A stretch of 64,000 nucleotides of DNA from Symsagittifera roscoffensis (taxonomy: Eukaryota; Xenacoelomorpha; Acoela; Convolutidae). Below, piece after piece: positions 9,855 through 23,200 of the stretch; the stretch's first letter is position 1, and each line of letters begins with the position of its first letter. The notes below the pieces were generated by a model. It was not told the DNA's origin. It saw only the letters and a program-made list of their open reading frames with translations, and did not search any database. Made by a program: the position numbers and the translations under genes. The DNA lies in contig NC_087065.1 of the NCBI RefSeq assembly GCF_963678635.1, positions 54,278,397 through 54,342,396 on the forward strand, given 5' to 3'.

Positions 9855-11568
9855 ATGTCCCGAGCAGCCCGACGAAGACCTCAGATCCCGAGCGACAGCG
9901 AGGAAGAAGAGATGTCACTGGACAAGAAAATGAGCCAGAAGTTCGCTGGAAAAGCCGAACCCAAAGCCGACAACACAGCCACTGAGCAGAAACCTAGGGT
10001 TGGTACTTCCCAGGTCCCATATTATATCTCACTATCAATGGCCTTTTCTCCAGTAGTTTAGAATACTGATTGATCAACCTAATATGAGCAAATCAATTGC
10101 TATAAAACACAAGAAAGAGCCATAGTCTTTCGAGAGACATTTAGGGTGTCGGTTTGCCACCCTATTTTTCTTTAAAACACTCCAAATATTTTTTGTGACA
10201 ATGAACGCTCTTTCATGAATGGTGTTTCTAGGTAGTAACCAACAATCAGGTAGCATCCAACAATCAGAACCAGGACTTCTGCTGTTGGAAGTGCGACAAG
10301 AGCCTGTACGGGTGTCGATTCGTGAACAAAGATGCACATCCCTACTGCGTCAAATGCTACAATGAAGAGTTCGCTAACACGTGCTTTGCCTGCAAGGAAA
10401 TTATCTCCGTAGACCAGAAAGACTTGGCATTCAAAGACAAACACTGGCATGAGAAGTGTTTCAAGTGTAGCGAATGCAAGAAACCCCTCAAGGACCAGTC
10501 ATTTGGGTTCCAAGACGGGCAGCTATACTGTAGCGAATGCTGGGACAATAACTTCGCGCCCAAATGCACAAAGTGCCAATTGCCATTCAAGGCGGGATCC
10601 ATGAAACTCAGTTGGAACGGGGGCGAATACCACAAAGAGTGTTTCTGCTGTGCAGAGTGCGATAAGGCAAGTCAATCACACGATTAATTAGAACCCTTCT
10701 TTCGAACTCATGAACTCTAACAATTTAGACGTCGAAAAAATAAATACAAAATGATTAAGTTTGGTTTGGTTTTGTAGGTCATAGGACAAGAGGCATTTCA
10801 CCCTCAGGAGGGCAAGCCATACTGCGAGGACTGCTGGGAGAAAAACTTCGCCATCAAGTGCTCTAAATGCTCCAATCCCATCAAGCAGGGAGGAGTCACT
10901 TACAAACTGGAGCCATACCACAAGGAATGCTTCACTTGCTTCGAGTGTGACAAGAGTCTAGCGGGACAGAGGTTCACTTTGAAGGATGACAAGCCCATCT
11001 GCCCAGACTGCTATGGGAAACTGTACGCACAGAAGTGTTTCGACTGTGGCGAGGCAATCACAGGCATGGGTGGCAACAGGTAACACCAAAACACTAGATC
11101 TAAGTTCTGTCAGATAATTTATGACTCATGCAAACATTTTTTTGACATTAAGTCAAGCAAAGAAACTAGACGTTTAATCAAAAAAACGAAGACATATATT
11201 TCTTGAAACTTAATTATATATTACAGTCATTTCCGCGAACAAAAGGAAAACTATCAAAACAGCACTCAAGGTTAAAATTAGGGTCCGTATTTTGGTCTAA
11301 CTGTTTCGCAAAACCTGAAAAAAAAACGGCAAACAATAGTCAAAACCAGAAAAAAAATAGAGAAAAAAAAGAAACTCTGATTTTTTCCAGGTACATCATC
11401 TTCGAGGACATGCAGTGGCACACCAACTGTTTCCACTGCAAGGACTGTCAGGAGTCGCTAGTGGGGATCAACTTCGTGGCCGAGGGATACGGGGAGGACC
11501 TGGAGATATTTTGCCAGCCGCACGGGTTCCAGAAACGTGGCATGGACTTCACCACGATCAAGAAATAG
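9855..11568 (+). CDS. FHL: Four-and-a-half-LIM-domain (FHL) protein
   Basis: Four exons: 9855-9998 (or to 10013), 10232 (or 10250)-10666, 10778-11079 and 11391-11568. Phases agree at 0, 0 and 2, giving about 352 residues. The order is that of FHL proteins: a half LIM (C-x2-C ... C-x2-C near residues 66-97), then four full LIM zinc-finger domains of about 58 residues with the usual C-x2-C-x17-19-H-x2-C pattern (examples HWHEKCFKCSEC and PYHKECFTCFEC). FHL proteins are adaptor/co-regulator proteins of muscle sarcomere, focal adhesions and nucleus; they have no enzyme activity. Odd points: an N-terminal ~60-residue extension, basic then acidic (SDSEEEE), absent from the vertebrate FHL proteins I know; a GC-AG intron (10667-10777); and a duplicated acceptor at intron 1. 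A TTTCTTCAG acceptor-like site at 9696 hints at a spliced 5' UTR. It lies on the opposite strand to alsin and may be nested in an alsin intron. Confidence 0.9.
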
Positions 11569-11630
11569 ACTCACAAAAGTGTCGATTAGAAACCCAACAG
11601 ATATGGTTATGGCTGAGTTGAGCTGAGAAT

Positions 11631-11636
11631 AATAAA
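11631..11636 (+). terminator. Polyadenylation signal of the FHL gene
   Basis: AATAAA lies 63 bases after the FHL stop codon. A second AATAAA occurs about 100 bases further on (near 11737). The first is the likelier signal by distance. Confidence 0.6.
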
Positions 11637-14600
11637 CTAGAGACTGTAACTTGTAAAAGTAATTTTGGAGCCTGTGTACATAAGGAAACGGATTTTTACG
11701 ATTTGTACAAAAATTGAACTTATAATTATTACTTTTATAATAAAATTTTGCAACAAAAACAATCAATTTTTGTGATAAAAACTTTCAATAGCCTCGAAGA
11801 GTCCGAACATTTCACTTCTTAAATGAAAAAGAGACGAACCTTAAATGTTCAAAAATATGGTTCAAATCCAAATATGTAGCACAACCAGATCGACCAAGGG
11901 ATAGCTCTGAAAGCAAAAAATGACTTCTCGTTCGAAAACGACAAAATTAATCAGGGATAGCCGGTTACTGTGCAAATAGCACAGAATGTTCCCACCATAG
12001 TTTTTTGAAATTCATGTCTTTTTTTCTGCCCAGTGTGATATAAGGATCTGAACGAAAAACTAGACCTTAGGCATATTCGAGAACCGTATTAAAATCAGCA
12101 AATTAGGCAACAGTTTTGGTAGAAAAACCACTAGAAAAGCAAAAAAAAATTTTTTTTGAAAAACTCAAAAAATTTGATCAATTTTTCTTTCAGAACTTTT
12201 TTTGAAGTTTTGAACTTATAAATTCTCAAAATGGCGCCGAAAACTCCAAAAATAACTTTAATTGATTGAAATTAAGTTTTTACGGCTTAAATTAAGCATA
12301 ATAAGCTATTGTAATCCTGCTCGCTTGCTTTACCCGTTCGAAATTATACAAAAAAAAAACAAAAATTTCTCGAAACTGAAAAAACGTTTCAGAATTTTTT
12401 AAGGTAGTTCGATCACGACTGAAAGAGCTTTAATACGATATATCACTCAACTCACTCAGATAATTTTTCTTTGGTAGCTGATTTTGCTTGGAAAACAAAA
12501 AAAAAACAAGGATAGCCGGTTACTGAGAGAGATTAGGCATATTTGACATAGTAAAACAAGCAAAATGAAACCCAATTTTTGTAGAAAAATGAATAGAAAA
12601 ACGAAAGAAAAAAATCAAAAAAAAACTTCAATGTAGAAAAATGACTAGAAAAACGAAAGAAAAAAATCAAAATTTTTTTTTAGTTTTCGTAAATTTTCGA
12701 AGTTTTTGATTCCAAAAAGGCGCTTAAACACTCAAGTAAAACAAAACTTTTATATTTTAAATCAAGCAATTGTAAGCTTTTAAGCCATTACAATAAGCTT
12801 TTATAAGCCTGCTTGATCGTTTATTTGCTTGAAATAAGACGACAAACCAAAAATCTCAAAAATATTTTTCTCGACATTGGGAAAATCTTTCAAAATTTAA
12901 GACAACTTTTCAATGGAACTATGCAAAATTGCGACTTGAATAAGAAAAGTCTCGTACAATTACACAAGGCTTGTAAAAGGCGCTTCGTTTATGAATAATC
13001 ATGTAGAAATAAACGTGTATAAAAACTAATTTTATTGCTTAAATGTTATTCTTTAAACTCGATTTACTACTATTAAACTGTTTTACAATGAGGGAGTACT
13101 TCTTTTTCGTTAGTTTTTTTTATTAGCGCTGTAGTTTAATAATAACTAATTTCGGCGACCGGAATAGTAATTTTCCATTGAAACTTTTATAACTTGATGA
13201 AGATATCGCCTGCATGAGTTCGATTTAAAAAACGCCATGTTCAACTTTTCAAGGGCTAGAAAATTGCCCAAGTGACGACTTAATGGTCTGTTTTATGCGG
13301 GGACCGACTTTACCAGACCGACTTTTTAAAAGAAAAGTTATAACACGGACCTTTTACCAGACTCGATAAACAAATTTGATTGAAAGATGTAATGGGGACA
13401 TTTAGTCTGGTTAAAGACAATGTTTTCACGGTTTCCCAGCGAAGTTTTCTTAGTTCTAACCGCTTCCTTTTCCAGTAATTTAAATGTATCTCAATTGAAT
13501 TATTGAATTGTGGTCTGGTAAAAGGTCAGTCTGGTAAAAAAACCTAGCCCTGTTTTATGCGTGCTTTTAGAATTCATCAATGATGCTTAGCGTAAGCTGC
13601 GATTATTTTGGCGCGGCAAAAATTCTGCACTCACGAATATTCCAAATTTAACTTAAGCCAGCTAATTGGTCTCATTAATTCCTTTCAAGGTCCGAATTAA
13701 AACACCCAGTACGTGATATTCGCTGAGAGGTCGGAAAAAGAAAAGAGACATTTCAAAATTACGGTTTTTATAAAATTTATGTTAAATCAAAACTTCTCAA
13801 AAAGCACTTTCGATCCAAAAATGTTGGCTAAAAATTTTAAGCAAACGACCGGATATAACTTATTTTGGGATGATGCAGAAAAATTATTTAAATAAATTAA
13901 CACAAATATTCTCCTACATTGAAGCCAATTATTACACAAAGCTTAAGTTGAGCTTCGGGCCACTACCGATAAATCAAAAACGCAAGCCAGCCGACGGAAG
14001 TCATCAAGTCGAAAAAAGGAAAAAAATCATTTAGAGGAAAACATAACAAAATTGTTAGTCAGCAAAGAGATGTCGCAAAGTGCTGTTGAGCCGCCAGAAA
14101 GATACAACAACCATTGAGCAATCAAAATAAATTTCGAAGTCCCCAAAGCCTAAAATATGGTTCCACCCTTCAAACGACGTAATCGGAGACGACTAAATAA
14201 AGTTTAAAAAGAACGGGTATTCAAAAAGCAAACATGCTTAACAAATCTATGTTGGTGCACGCAGGTCTGTTGAGAGTCCTTATGTTAGATGAGTTGAGCT
14301 CTGAAGTTCAAAATGAATCAGAAAAATCAAACTGCAAAAAATCAAGCGTGAACAACTTTTAAGACTTTTCGTGATATTAAAAAGAAAAATAACAAGCTTC
14401 ACCTCGCTCGATCATTGACCCTAAATTAAACAAAGGCAAAGTTGCATCTCGCAAGAAAACGCCTAAAACTAACTTTAGTCGGTTAAAAAAGAAAACAAAA
14501 TGTAAGTACGTTTTGGAAAATAAATGCCCACTACGGAAATCGAGCCATATGACTCAAGTATCCATGTCGACTGTCCTATATAACTGTGCTGCTGACGCTT

Positions 14601-15029
14601 AAAAACCCAAATCACTGATAAAGCGGTGAACACATGCTATTAAATTGCAATTACTATTCCCAAAAATGCCACTCAAATGAGCTATATTTTATGCGAGTTG
14701 GATAGCAAAAAAGTGGACTATTAAAATAACGAAATGCTGGCAAGCTTGATAGTGTAAAAACCTGATAGTACCAGATCAGCACCTGGACTTCCTCCGAAAC
14801 ACTCACATTTCTAAACCACTTGCCCCGACTCTTTCTCTGCTTTCATACGTAACTTATTCTTAGAAAGAGCTACATCATATGTGTAATTAACGCAAACTTG
14901 GCGAACTAAAATTTGTGATGTGGGACTTGAAAAATGTGAACTGATTATTTAACATCAAGATCGCAAGCTCACTTGTAAAAAGAAAACCGGATTTTTGTTA
15001 TTGAAGACCGACTAACACGTAAAAATAAA

Positions 15030-15410
15030 CCAACTGACAGTTGGAAAAGAATAATGAACGCCAGGAAACTTAAAATAAAACTGACTGCTTTTTTCAAAAA
15101 CCTTCAACTTTTGAATTTCGAAGAAAAAAAATGGATGGCCTTAAAGCTCTTTGAGTTTGTAGAGCAATTTATGATGGACACTTTTTCGATAAAAAATGAA
15201 ACCAATTTGAGAAAACTGGATCAATGGGCAAAATTTTATTTTCGCTAAATATCTGAACACTAATTTCAATTTTTGAAATTCGAAGTCGATAACGTTTTTA
15301 GTTAGTGACCTATACACTTTTGCTGCTCGATACTGGAGTTTGCCTTCCTTTTAACAATGGAAATGCACTGAACTTGAAAAGAAATCCTAATTCAAACCGC
15401 GAAATATCAA
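15030..15410 (+). repeat. Dispersed repeat, family C copy
   Basis: Shares a run of blocks with 60540-60880, 63070-63420 and 63610-64000: ATGGCCTTAAAGCTCTT, GAGCAATTTATGATGGACA, AATTTGAGAAAACTGGATCA, a GTGACC-TA-ACTTTTGCTG block and GGAGTTTGCCTTCCTTTT. A short frame starting at 15054 encodes MALKLFEFVEQFMMDTF, and the 60635 copy keeps a very similar peptide before a stop. I do not recognise it. Confidence 0.6.
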
Positions 15411-15916
15411 TATTGAGCGTGAACAAATTTTAAGACTTTTTTCCTGAAAAAAAATCAGCAATACCTATATAAGATTACTCACTACGTTCATTACTCTTAA
15501 AAAATTTATCACAAATTTGAAAGAACTTTAATTTGATGAAAACAAAAACTAAACGAACAAAAAAGCAGAAATAGACTTTGTTCGACACCACAATTGCTAA
15601 TTAACCCTCAACAATACAACTGGTAAAAAAAGCTGGTAATATCAAAATGATAGAGCATCATTTTCTAGCTCAAACAGACCCTAGAACTTTTCAAAGGCGC
15701 ACTCGACGCACATAAAAAAAGAAGAAAAATTGCGACACGGAACGCGATTTTTTTTGTCACAGGCCCCCAAATAAAGCTTTAAAAATCAGTTCGAGAACAC
15801 GACAAACACAACCAAAAAATCAGCTCGACAAACTACAAAGAACTCGACAAAAAGCTGCTCTAAAAAGTGCACTAAGAAACATTTGAATAAGCCTCGAACT
15901 AGCGAAAATTCGGCTA

Positions 15917-15985
15917 TGTCTGAGATTCGAACCTGCAATCTAGAGATTAAGAGTCTCACACACTAACCACTCAGCCACAGACGCT
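15917..15985 (-). repeat. tRNA-derived pseudogene or SINE head
   Basis: On the minus strand it shows a good A-box-like region (GTGGCTGAGTGGTTAG), an anticodon-like loop CTCTTAA (Lys CTT by position) between TGAGA and TCTCT, and a B-box GGTTCGAATC. The T-stem does not pair properly and the acceptor ends pair only over GTCTG/CAGAC, so I do not call it a functional tRNA. Confidence 0.5.
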
Positions 15986-16852
15986 TAATTAGTACCAAAC
16001 ACTAGCCACAAATAAAGCAGAGAACAGATGATACGCAATTTCCAACTCTACAGTAAATTTTCCAAATAAGTGAACACAGAGTTTTCGAGTTAGTAGAAGG
16101 TTCGTAATAATACACTACGCTGAGCGCTAGTGTAATAACAAAATGCTTGCAAACTATTGTTTTTGTTGTGTTTCAGCAAAGCACCAAAAACAGAAATAAC
16201 AGGCCTACAAAGCTGAAAAAAATTCCAAATAAGATTCTCGTTAAAAAATACTTTGTACTCCACTGCCAACAGTAGAGGTGGAAAAAAAGCCAAATATGGG
16301 TAGCACCACTTATCACTTGATCATTAGCTCGTTAAAAATTACAGCAAATCAGTTCAACAGGCAGGATATCAAGTGATATAAGCAGAACCCTGCGGCCGAT
16401 CAAGGAGAATAAGCGAACGCGAATTTTCAAAAGCATTAAGAAAAGCGGAAAAACGGTTTGAATTTTCAACCCCAAGAATGTTACCAAAAATGATCGCACG
16501 TAAATTTTTTCCTCTGAATAAAAAACTTCATGCATATAAAATCCTTTGCGTTCTTCGAAAGTCGGAAAAAGTCTGTTCTGAGTTTTTCCCCATTGTGAAA
16601 AAACTTCCATAGCAAATTATGCGAAAAGTATTAAGCGAATAAGCGGTGCATTCAGATAGGCGAAAAAGCGAAAAAAAAAATTTGAAAAAACGGCGCTAGC
16701 GAAACGCTTAATTAAAAAGGGGTGACAATACTCTGATTCAAATATGCTTAATAATTCGAAACGTGTCGACATGCCCCGTTATGAAAAACTGATGACATAA
16801 AAAACTGGCACTTCAACTGTAACTTGTAATCATATGTAGTGAAGAAACTTAC

Positions 16853-17225
16853 TGATATTTTAATGGCAGTATTATCCCAGTAGAGTCTAGTGGCCTCCGC
16901 TTGCTTCCTCTGCTCCATAATATACGCCCAAAAATTATCCCATTTGTCACGTGCGGCCATAATGACCCCGTGTTCGTTCACGAAGTTCGGGTAGCAGTCT
17001 GCCAGCTTAGCTAGCATGTCTCTATAGAACACGACCCTGGATATAGGTCGCTCCAGAAGTCTGTAGAGTAGCTGGTGCATCGGTGGATCTTTTTCCTTGC
17101 CCCCTGTTGGTCCGGTTAAATCACACATGCACTTTTTGTGTTTCTCGAAGAAGGCAACTGCCACGCCCAACGCACAGAACTCGAAACTTCCGATGCAATG
17201 AGCGTCACAAAATAAAGAGAGGAAC
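16853..17225 (-). CDS. ALS2: Alsin exon 9 (end of DH domain), last exon seen
   Basis: 373 nt from TTTCAG|GTTCC to a strong donor TCA|gtaagt (phase 0). Encodes FLSLFCDAHCIGSFEF, then the conserved Y-R-L-L-E-R-P-I-S-R ... QRKQAEATRLYW segment of the alsin DH domain. The good donor shows that the transcript continues to the left. Confidence 0.85.
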
Positions 17226-20200
17226 CTGAAACAAACAAAACAAAACCTTCAACAAAACAAAACCTTCAACAAAACAAAACCAGGGGAGCAGCGGTGAAGT
17301 GGTTACGTCTCCGCCTCTCAATCGAAAGGTCGGATGTTCGAGGCCCACCATGATCCGTGCTCGTTGCTTGAGGGTGAGGCAACATTACCCAGCCCAGAAA
17401 AATAACCAAAAAAATTGCATGTAGTTCTTAAGCAGGGGCACAACAGCGGTTCGCCGTGATGAGCTGTACAGCTCGTATGTTGGTCCCATCCCTCGTGGAT
17501 GAATGATCTTAACAAGTTAAACAAATTTTTACTGATAATTTTATCTCACATTAAGCGATGGGAAAATGCAGAGCAAAAAATGCGTTTGAAAAAAAACCTC
17601 GAATTCGTTTTTTTTCAATTTGCGGATAGATCTTTCTGAGATTTTGGGATTTTTTTCGAGAAATGTCAACTCGGTTAGACACTGGCGTATCAAAGTTCTA
17701 GCGAAAGGATAACTATCGGCAGCATTTTCAGGTTATTCTCGCTTGAACATTTGTTTTCGTCGCTTAATCTTTACACTAGTGGTCAATGAAACCGCGGTCA
17801 CATTGCATTAGAAAACCAACAACTGCTTGAGCCTGCGTGAACTAACTTTATGAAATGCCAAACATACCAACACAAATAAAAATCAAGTCAAAAATGAAGC
17901 CATCAATTGGTCTCTTAGTATTGATATCTGCGTTACATGATAAAGTGACGGTATCATGGTAAAAAGAAAGCGGTATTTTACATGCACAGATTCTAATCAA
18001 GGACACTAAGCTGTTCTCCCTAAAAACAGAACAGCATCTTAATCGTTTTCTTAATGGTAAATTAGCTAAGGTTAGCAATTTGCAAATTTTATCTAGGGAT
18101 ACGTACAGTGAAGACTTTCAGGGATTCGAATCCCTGACTACCCAAAGTTTCCCTTGTGCTATTTTAAGACATCCATTTTGACTGACCCGCCCTATTTTTT
18201 TTGTTATACGGCGCCAATATATCAAAGACAAAAACGGAATATATATGCAGGGGTTTTCCGATCCTTTCAATTTTGGCAATCAAAAGGAAAACTTTTTCAA
18301 AAAACAATTGTGATAAACAAATGATATTATCCAACGAGGAATAATTCTTGCTTTCAAAAATGGAGTAAACATCTGATTGGCTAATGCAAATATTACTGCA
18401 CGATTGATAACCAAAAAACCAGCTACAGTTCACATTTAATTTAGTTAATGCGAAAGAACTGCCGTTTCACCGCTCATGAAGAACCCAAAAAAAAAACATT
18501 TATAATACGCTTCATTATATAGAATCAGAGGTGTTGACGATTTTTTGGAATTCCTATCTTAAAGTCTTTGTTAAAAAACCGAAAAAATCACCAAACCCTA
18601 CAAATAATTTTCAATCGAAGTTAGAAATCAAATCAAAAAATGATTTAACTCTCCTGGTATTCCTGATACAAAAAGAAAGTCACTAATTTCGATTTATGAA
18701 CTTAAAAATATTAAAAAGTCCGTTTGTTGTTACAAATTTGTAACTACCTTCCCATTTTTTTTATAAACATAGCTAATGATTGAAACATTCGATCTGGTCA
18801 ATCTGCCGCAATTAAATTTGAAATCATTTCCTCTAAAAGCATTCCGAACGCTCTTAATCTTTTCATCTTAGCTCGAATTAGGCAAAAAAACTTTTTTGAG
18901 ATCGCAATTTTTGATATCAATTGTCTCTTATTATTTATTGGTGGCAGCACTTAATCCACTGTATGTTTCACTCTCAGCGCTTCCTGGAGAAACTAACGAA
19001 ACTGGCCGATTGCGATTAAATAAAGGTTTTTTGAGGCTTAGTATCACTCTTCCACACATTCCAGAAAAAAAAACAAGAAGAGCAGGTTGCTGGAGAGCAG
19101 CACAGAATCACAGAACTTCCCGACCAAATTCATAAAACCTACAAAAAGAATCAAAAAAATTATTACTTCCCAAATTTTCAAAGCAGCAAAGTTTCTTGAG
19201 CATGGTGCCATGAGAGAATTATACACAAGCGCCTAAAGCTAGTCAAGTAGGCATAGTCAACAACAGTCGTATTCAAAATAAGAAAAACAAATAATAAATG
19301 GAAAACATTTTTTAAAAAGTTCTAAAACAGTTCTTAATTTTTGGAAAATATCTTTCAGAAACTTTTTAGAAAAGTTATATTGCCAACCAAGCGCTAAATT
19401 AAGCTTCCTGAAGTCGATTTCTTTTAGAAAAGTCAAGGCTTTAGCCTTAAAAACAAACATAATTTGCATGTAACGAACGTTACACGATCGCTTAAATGGC
19501 TAAAAAAACTCAACGTGGTTTTTCTCGATAGTGGGACAACTTTTTTGACGTCGTTCGAATCACGATTGAAAAGGCTGCAAAATTTAACCCATTCAGATTA
19601 TTATTTGTCGTACCTGGTTTTGCGAGGAAAACAAAAAAAGAAGAGAAAACTAATACACACCCCAATACAAAATTCCCACCATTTTTTGATCGGAACAATG
19701 ATCGACCTTCTGCATCTTCGTCAAGATTGACAACAATCGAACTTTTCTGCAAATCTCGACGAAGCTGAGCGAAACTATCTCGAGCTGACCTCAGATTTTT
19801 GGTTTAAAAGTTCTGAAGAGCCAGACCGCATCAAATGATACGTATCAAATGATACATAAGCGACAAAACGACAACAAGCAGCTCTAATAAATATATATAA
19901 GAGAAAGAAAGAAGCCTCGAATAAATAAAAATTTTGCTATGTGACAGTTTCGAAACTGCGACCTAAAAATTTGGAGTCTCACCTTCAGAAATTTGCGCCG
20001 CGGGTCATAGAAAAATTCATAACAAAAGATACAAATGATGCAGCTATAGATGCTAATACATTTTCAGGGCTATGTAGCAAAAACGCCACCATAATTCAAT
20101 AAAACTAGTGCAAAGTGCAGCGTTGAACCTCTGACAAGTAGCTTAGGAGTACCACGTCCCTACATCTCAGCCACGGACGCTTGACTAACGGCAAAAAGTA

Positions 20201-23200
20201 GCCAACAAAAAAGCAGAGAACAGATGCTATGAAAGTTCCAAGGCTACAGATTTCCAAAGCAAAAGGGCCGCCAAGTAAGTCAACATTTAATGAGTACTTT
20301 TATTTGCTGCTTAGATTGGAATATAAATTTGAATCGTGCTATCACAGTACGCCTCGCTTGTGTAAACACTGAGCAACCATTAATTAATATAATTGTATGC
20401 CATTCGATACTTCTGATAACAAGATACTTCTGTTCTCTCGCAAGAATTGGAGTACATAATTTGTCTAACGACGATATCCCAAAATGAGTTCCTTTAAGAT
20501 GATTATTAACAGAGAAGCTCAACAAAAATAGCATGGCATCTAGCCAAAAAAAAAACGGAAAGCCAGAGGCGAAAAAAAACATAGGATTCTGAATACGGTT
20601 AAATTTCAGAAAAAAACTACTGAGAAACACAACTGCCAGTGTTACATAAGCATCAAAAACAGCAAACACAATACTTGGGTAGCCGAATAGCCATAAAAAA
20701 TTCCCAAGGGTCACTATCGCTCTGGAAGCACAGAATTTTTTAAAAAAGATTCTTCAAACGATGAATAATGAGGCAACTAAACAGATATAATATCAGCCGC
20801 AACTATTTAAGCCAAAAAAAAACGAAAAAACAGGAAGCAAAAAAAAGATAAACTAAACAAGATTTGATTGACAGCCATGAATGGAAATTCAAATAGAACG
20901 GCCCCTTAAAATGCACAGATCACAAACTGACCAATTCAATCATCAGAAAACTGACCATTTTGCTGACCTTTTTCAGATAAAACTAGAACCCTGAAAAAGG
21001 TTTTGAACGTCAAACGTTGAATTCCAATGAATTATTCATTCGAACACTGAAGAAATGACATTATTCGAGTCCTGCTCTTGTCTGAACAATCCCATCTTTC
21101 TGAACAACAAACAGACATTGTGCATTTAAGTCGACTTCTCCATGTCAGACCACTGAAAGCAAGGAAAAATTGGGATTTCTGGCAAGTAAAACGTCAATTA
21201 AATTATTTCTGACTTTTCTGACCACGGGTCAAAAAACTAACCAAATCTGACCATTTCTGACTGGTCAGAAAAATCTGACAGTAACCTTGAAATGCAGGCA
21301 TGCTCAAAAAATATCTGTTGTCAGACATTTGTCATCAGAACAGCCATGCTAACTGATTCAATTGATTTTGTTAAACTAATTGTTAACCCACAAACAAAAG
21401 TTGATATACCGATTTCATAACGCTTGCTTATCTCAAGCGTAATACTACTAGACAAATTGTATTACTGACTTGTTGAACAAGTCGATGTAGTGCTGGGCCT
21501 GTCTGAGAAAGAGTGCCTCGCTCGGACTGCAGTCGGTCTGGAGGTCCTGGATCAACAGGGCACATATCTTTCCGGTCTGGTCCACCAGGTCACAGAAACT
21601 GTTCAGCAGAGTAGTGACTGTGGGTCCGAAGAACGAAGGCTGGACGGCCGACCGAAAAACGTCTAAAGTACAACAAACAGGGCAATAAAAAGATAGAATG
21701 ATGAATAGCCTTTACTGAATTCCGACAAAAAAAATTGAATAGCCTTTACTGAATTCAGACAAAAAACATTGAATAGCCTTTACTGAGAGCAGATAAAAAA
21801 GGAATGAATAGAAAAATAAATTAGCAGTATTATACAGTGAAGAGAAAGCGACGCCGCGCATGATATATTAAAATTATGTCCAAAAAAAATTCACGACTAA
21901 GAAAAAAATGGAAGACAACAATTAGTAAGATTATCCGATAATGTAAGGGTTTTATAAAAAAAACAGATGTTGCAAGTAAAACCTAGTGCTTCACTGAAGA
22001 GCTCGTAATTCAGCACTATTCAAAAAAAGCTGAAAATTTTTCAGATAATAAAAAACTTGATAAATCTTTAACCTGTAGGAGATTAATTTTTACGAGAACG
22101 TCTAAAATTCATAAGGCACCGTGACTAAAACAACATCCAACGTAAGTTATGCTCCAGTGTATGACCCATGAGCTTCACATGGGTCATACCATCTGCCTAT
22201 CTTCGAAACACAAGCCAACAATAAATCGGATAACAAACATGATAGTCAAATTAGAATTAGAGCAGTATACATATTGAAATCGAGTATATTTTTTCAGCAC
22301 TAATATATGCAGTTCAGCTTGGAAAATACAAACTCGTAATATAACACAAGCGTTTGGTAGTGTTAACTAGCTAATGATATTATGGACGTATAACAACAAA
22401 ATCCTCGTTGTTTTTTCAACAATCACGCAATAGAGAGTGGCTCCTCATTCTTCACCCTAAATAAAAAGCAAACACGTCAAACTGATTTTTCTCGACACTC
22501 AGAAAACGTATAAGCAATCGAATCACGTATTTGAGTATTTGTGTTAAAAAAATTAGAAGTACAAAAAAACTTAAACACACCCGAATACAAAAACCCTAAG
22601 AATTCGTGGTCGAAAATTTCCAATAACACCTAAGAATCTTTAACAGAAACTACATAAGGCTCTAACTTGGTTAAAATGCGTAGATATTCATGAAAACGCA
22701 ATGCATAAAAAATCACCGAGCTCAAAATTAAGATATTCACCGGAAAAAAATCTTGTCCCTCTGTATACCATAGTTTTAGCTTGCAGCATTTCATTTAAAA
22801 AATCGATTTTAGGTGAAAACAACTTGGATGGAAACCCAACGGGAATGACAAACCAATCTCTTCAGAAACTAATTTACTTTTTGAGCAACTTTCAACAAAT
22901 TTATCGGAGAGCTAATTCTGAACTGAAAAAGACATTGAAAAATGAGATTGAAAATACACATCGACAATGCGAAAATTAAAATTGAACCGATTTTTGTTCT
23001 AAAAACTACACGAGCTCAACAAGTATTTTCATGGCACACAATGATTTTTTCAGGCAAATTGTGATAGGTCAAAAATATATATTTCTTTAATTATGAAAAA
23101 AGATTAAATATTGTGCATTACTAAATATTGAACAGCAATAACATAACATTTCAGTGCGTCTAACTCGTTACGAGCGAATATCGAAGATCTAACCTACAGT

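Larger units (their letters stand above)
11770..16852. other. Gene-less AT-rich stretch with decayed repeats
   Basis: I see no exon-like coding on either strand. It contains two decayed family D blocks (12050-12500 and 12530-13000), a copy of the dispersed family C (15030-15410) and one tRNA-like block (15917-15985). If alsin continues to the left, this is part of its intron 9. Confidence 0.6.

Noticed and set aside
15917-15985. Functional tRNA-Lys (CTT)
   Set aside because: A- and B-box-like parts are good, but the T-stem and most of the acceptor stem do not pair.
20280-20714. 144-codon minus-strand frame with many Phe and Leu
   Set aside because: Low-complexity AT-rich intron sequence, no start context, motif or splice sites; frames like it are common in this base composition.
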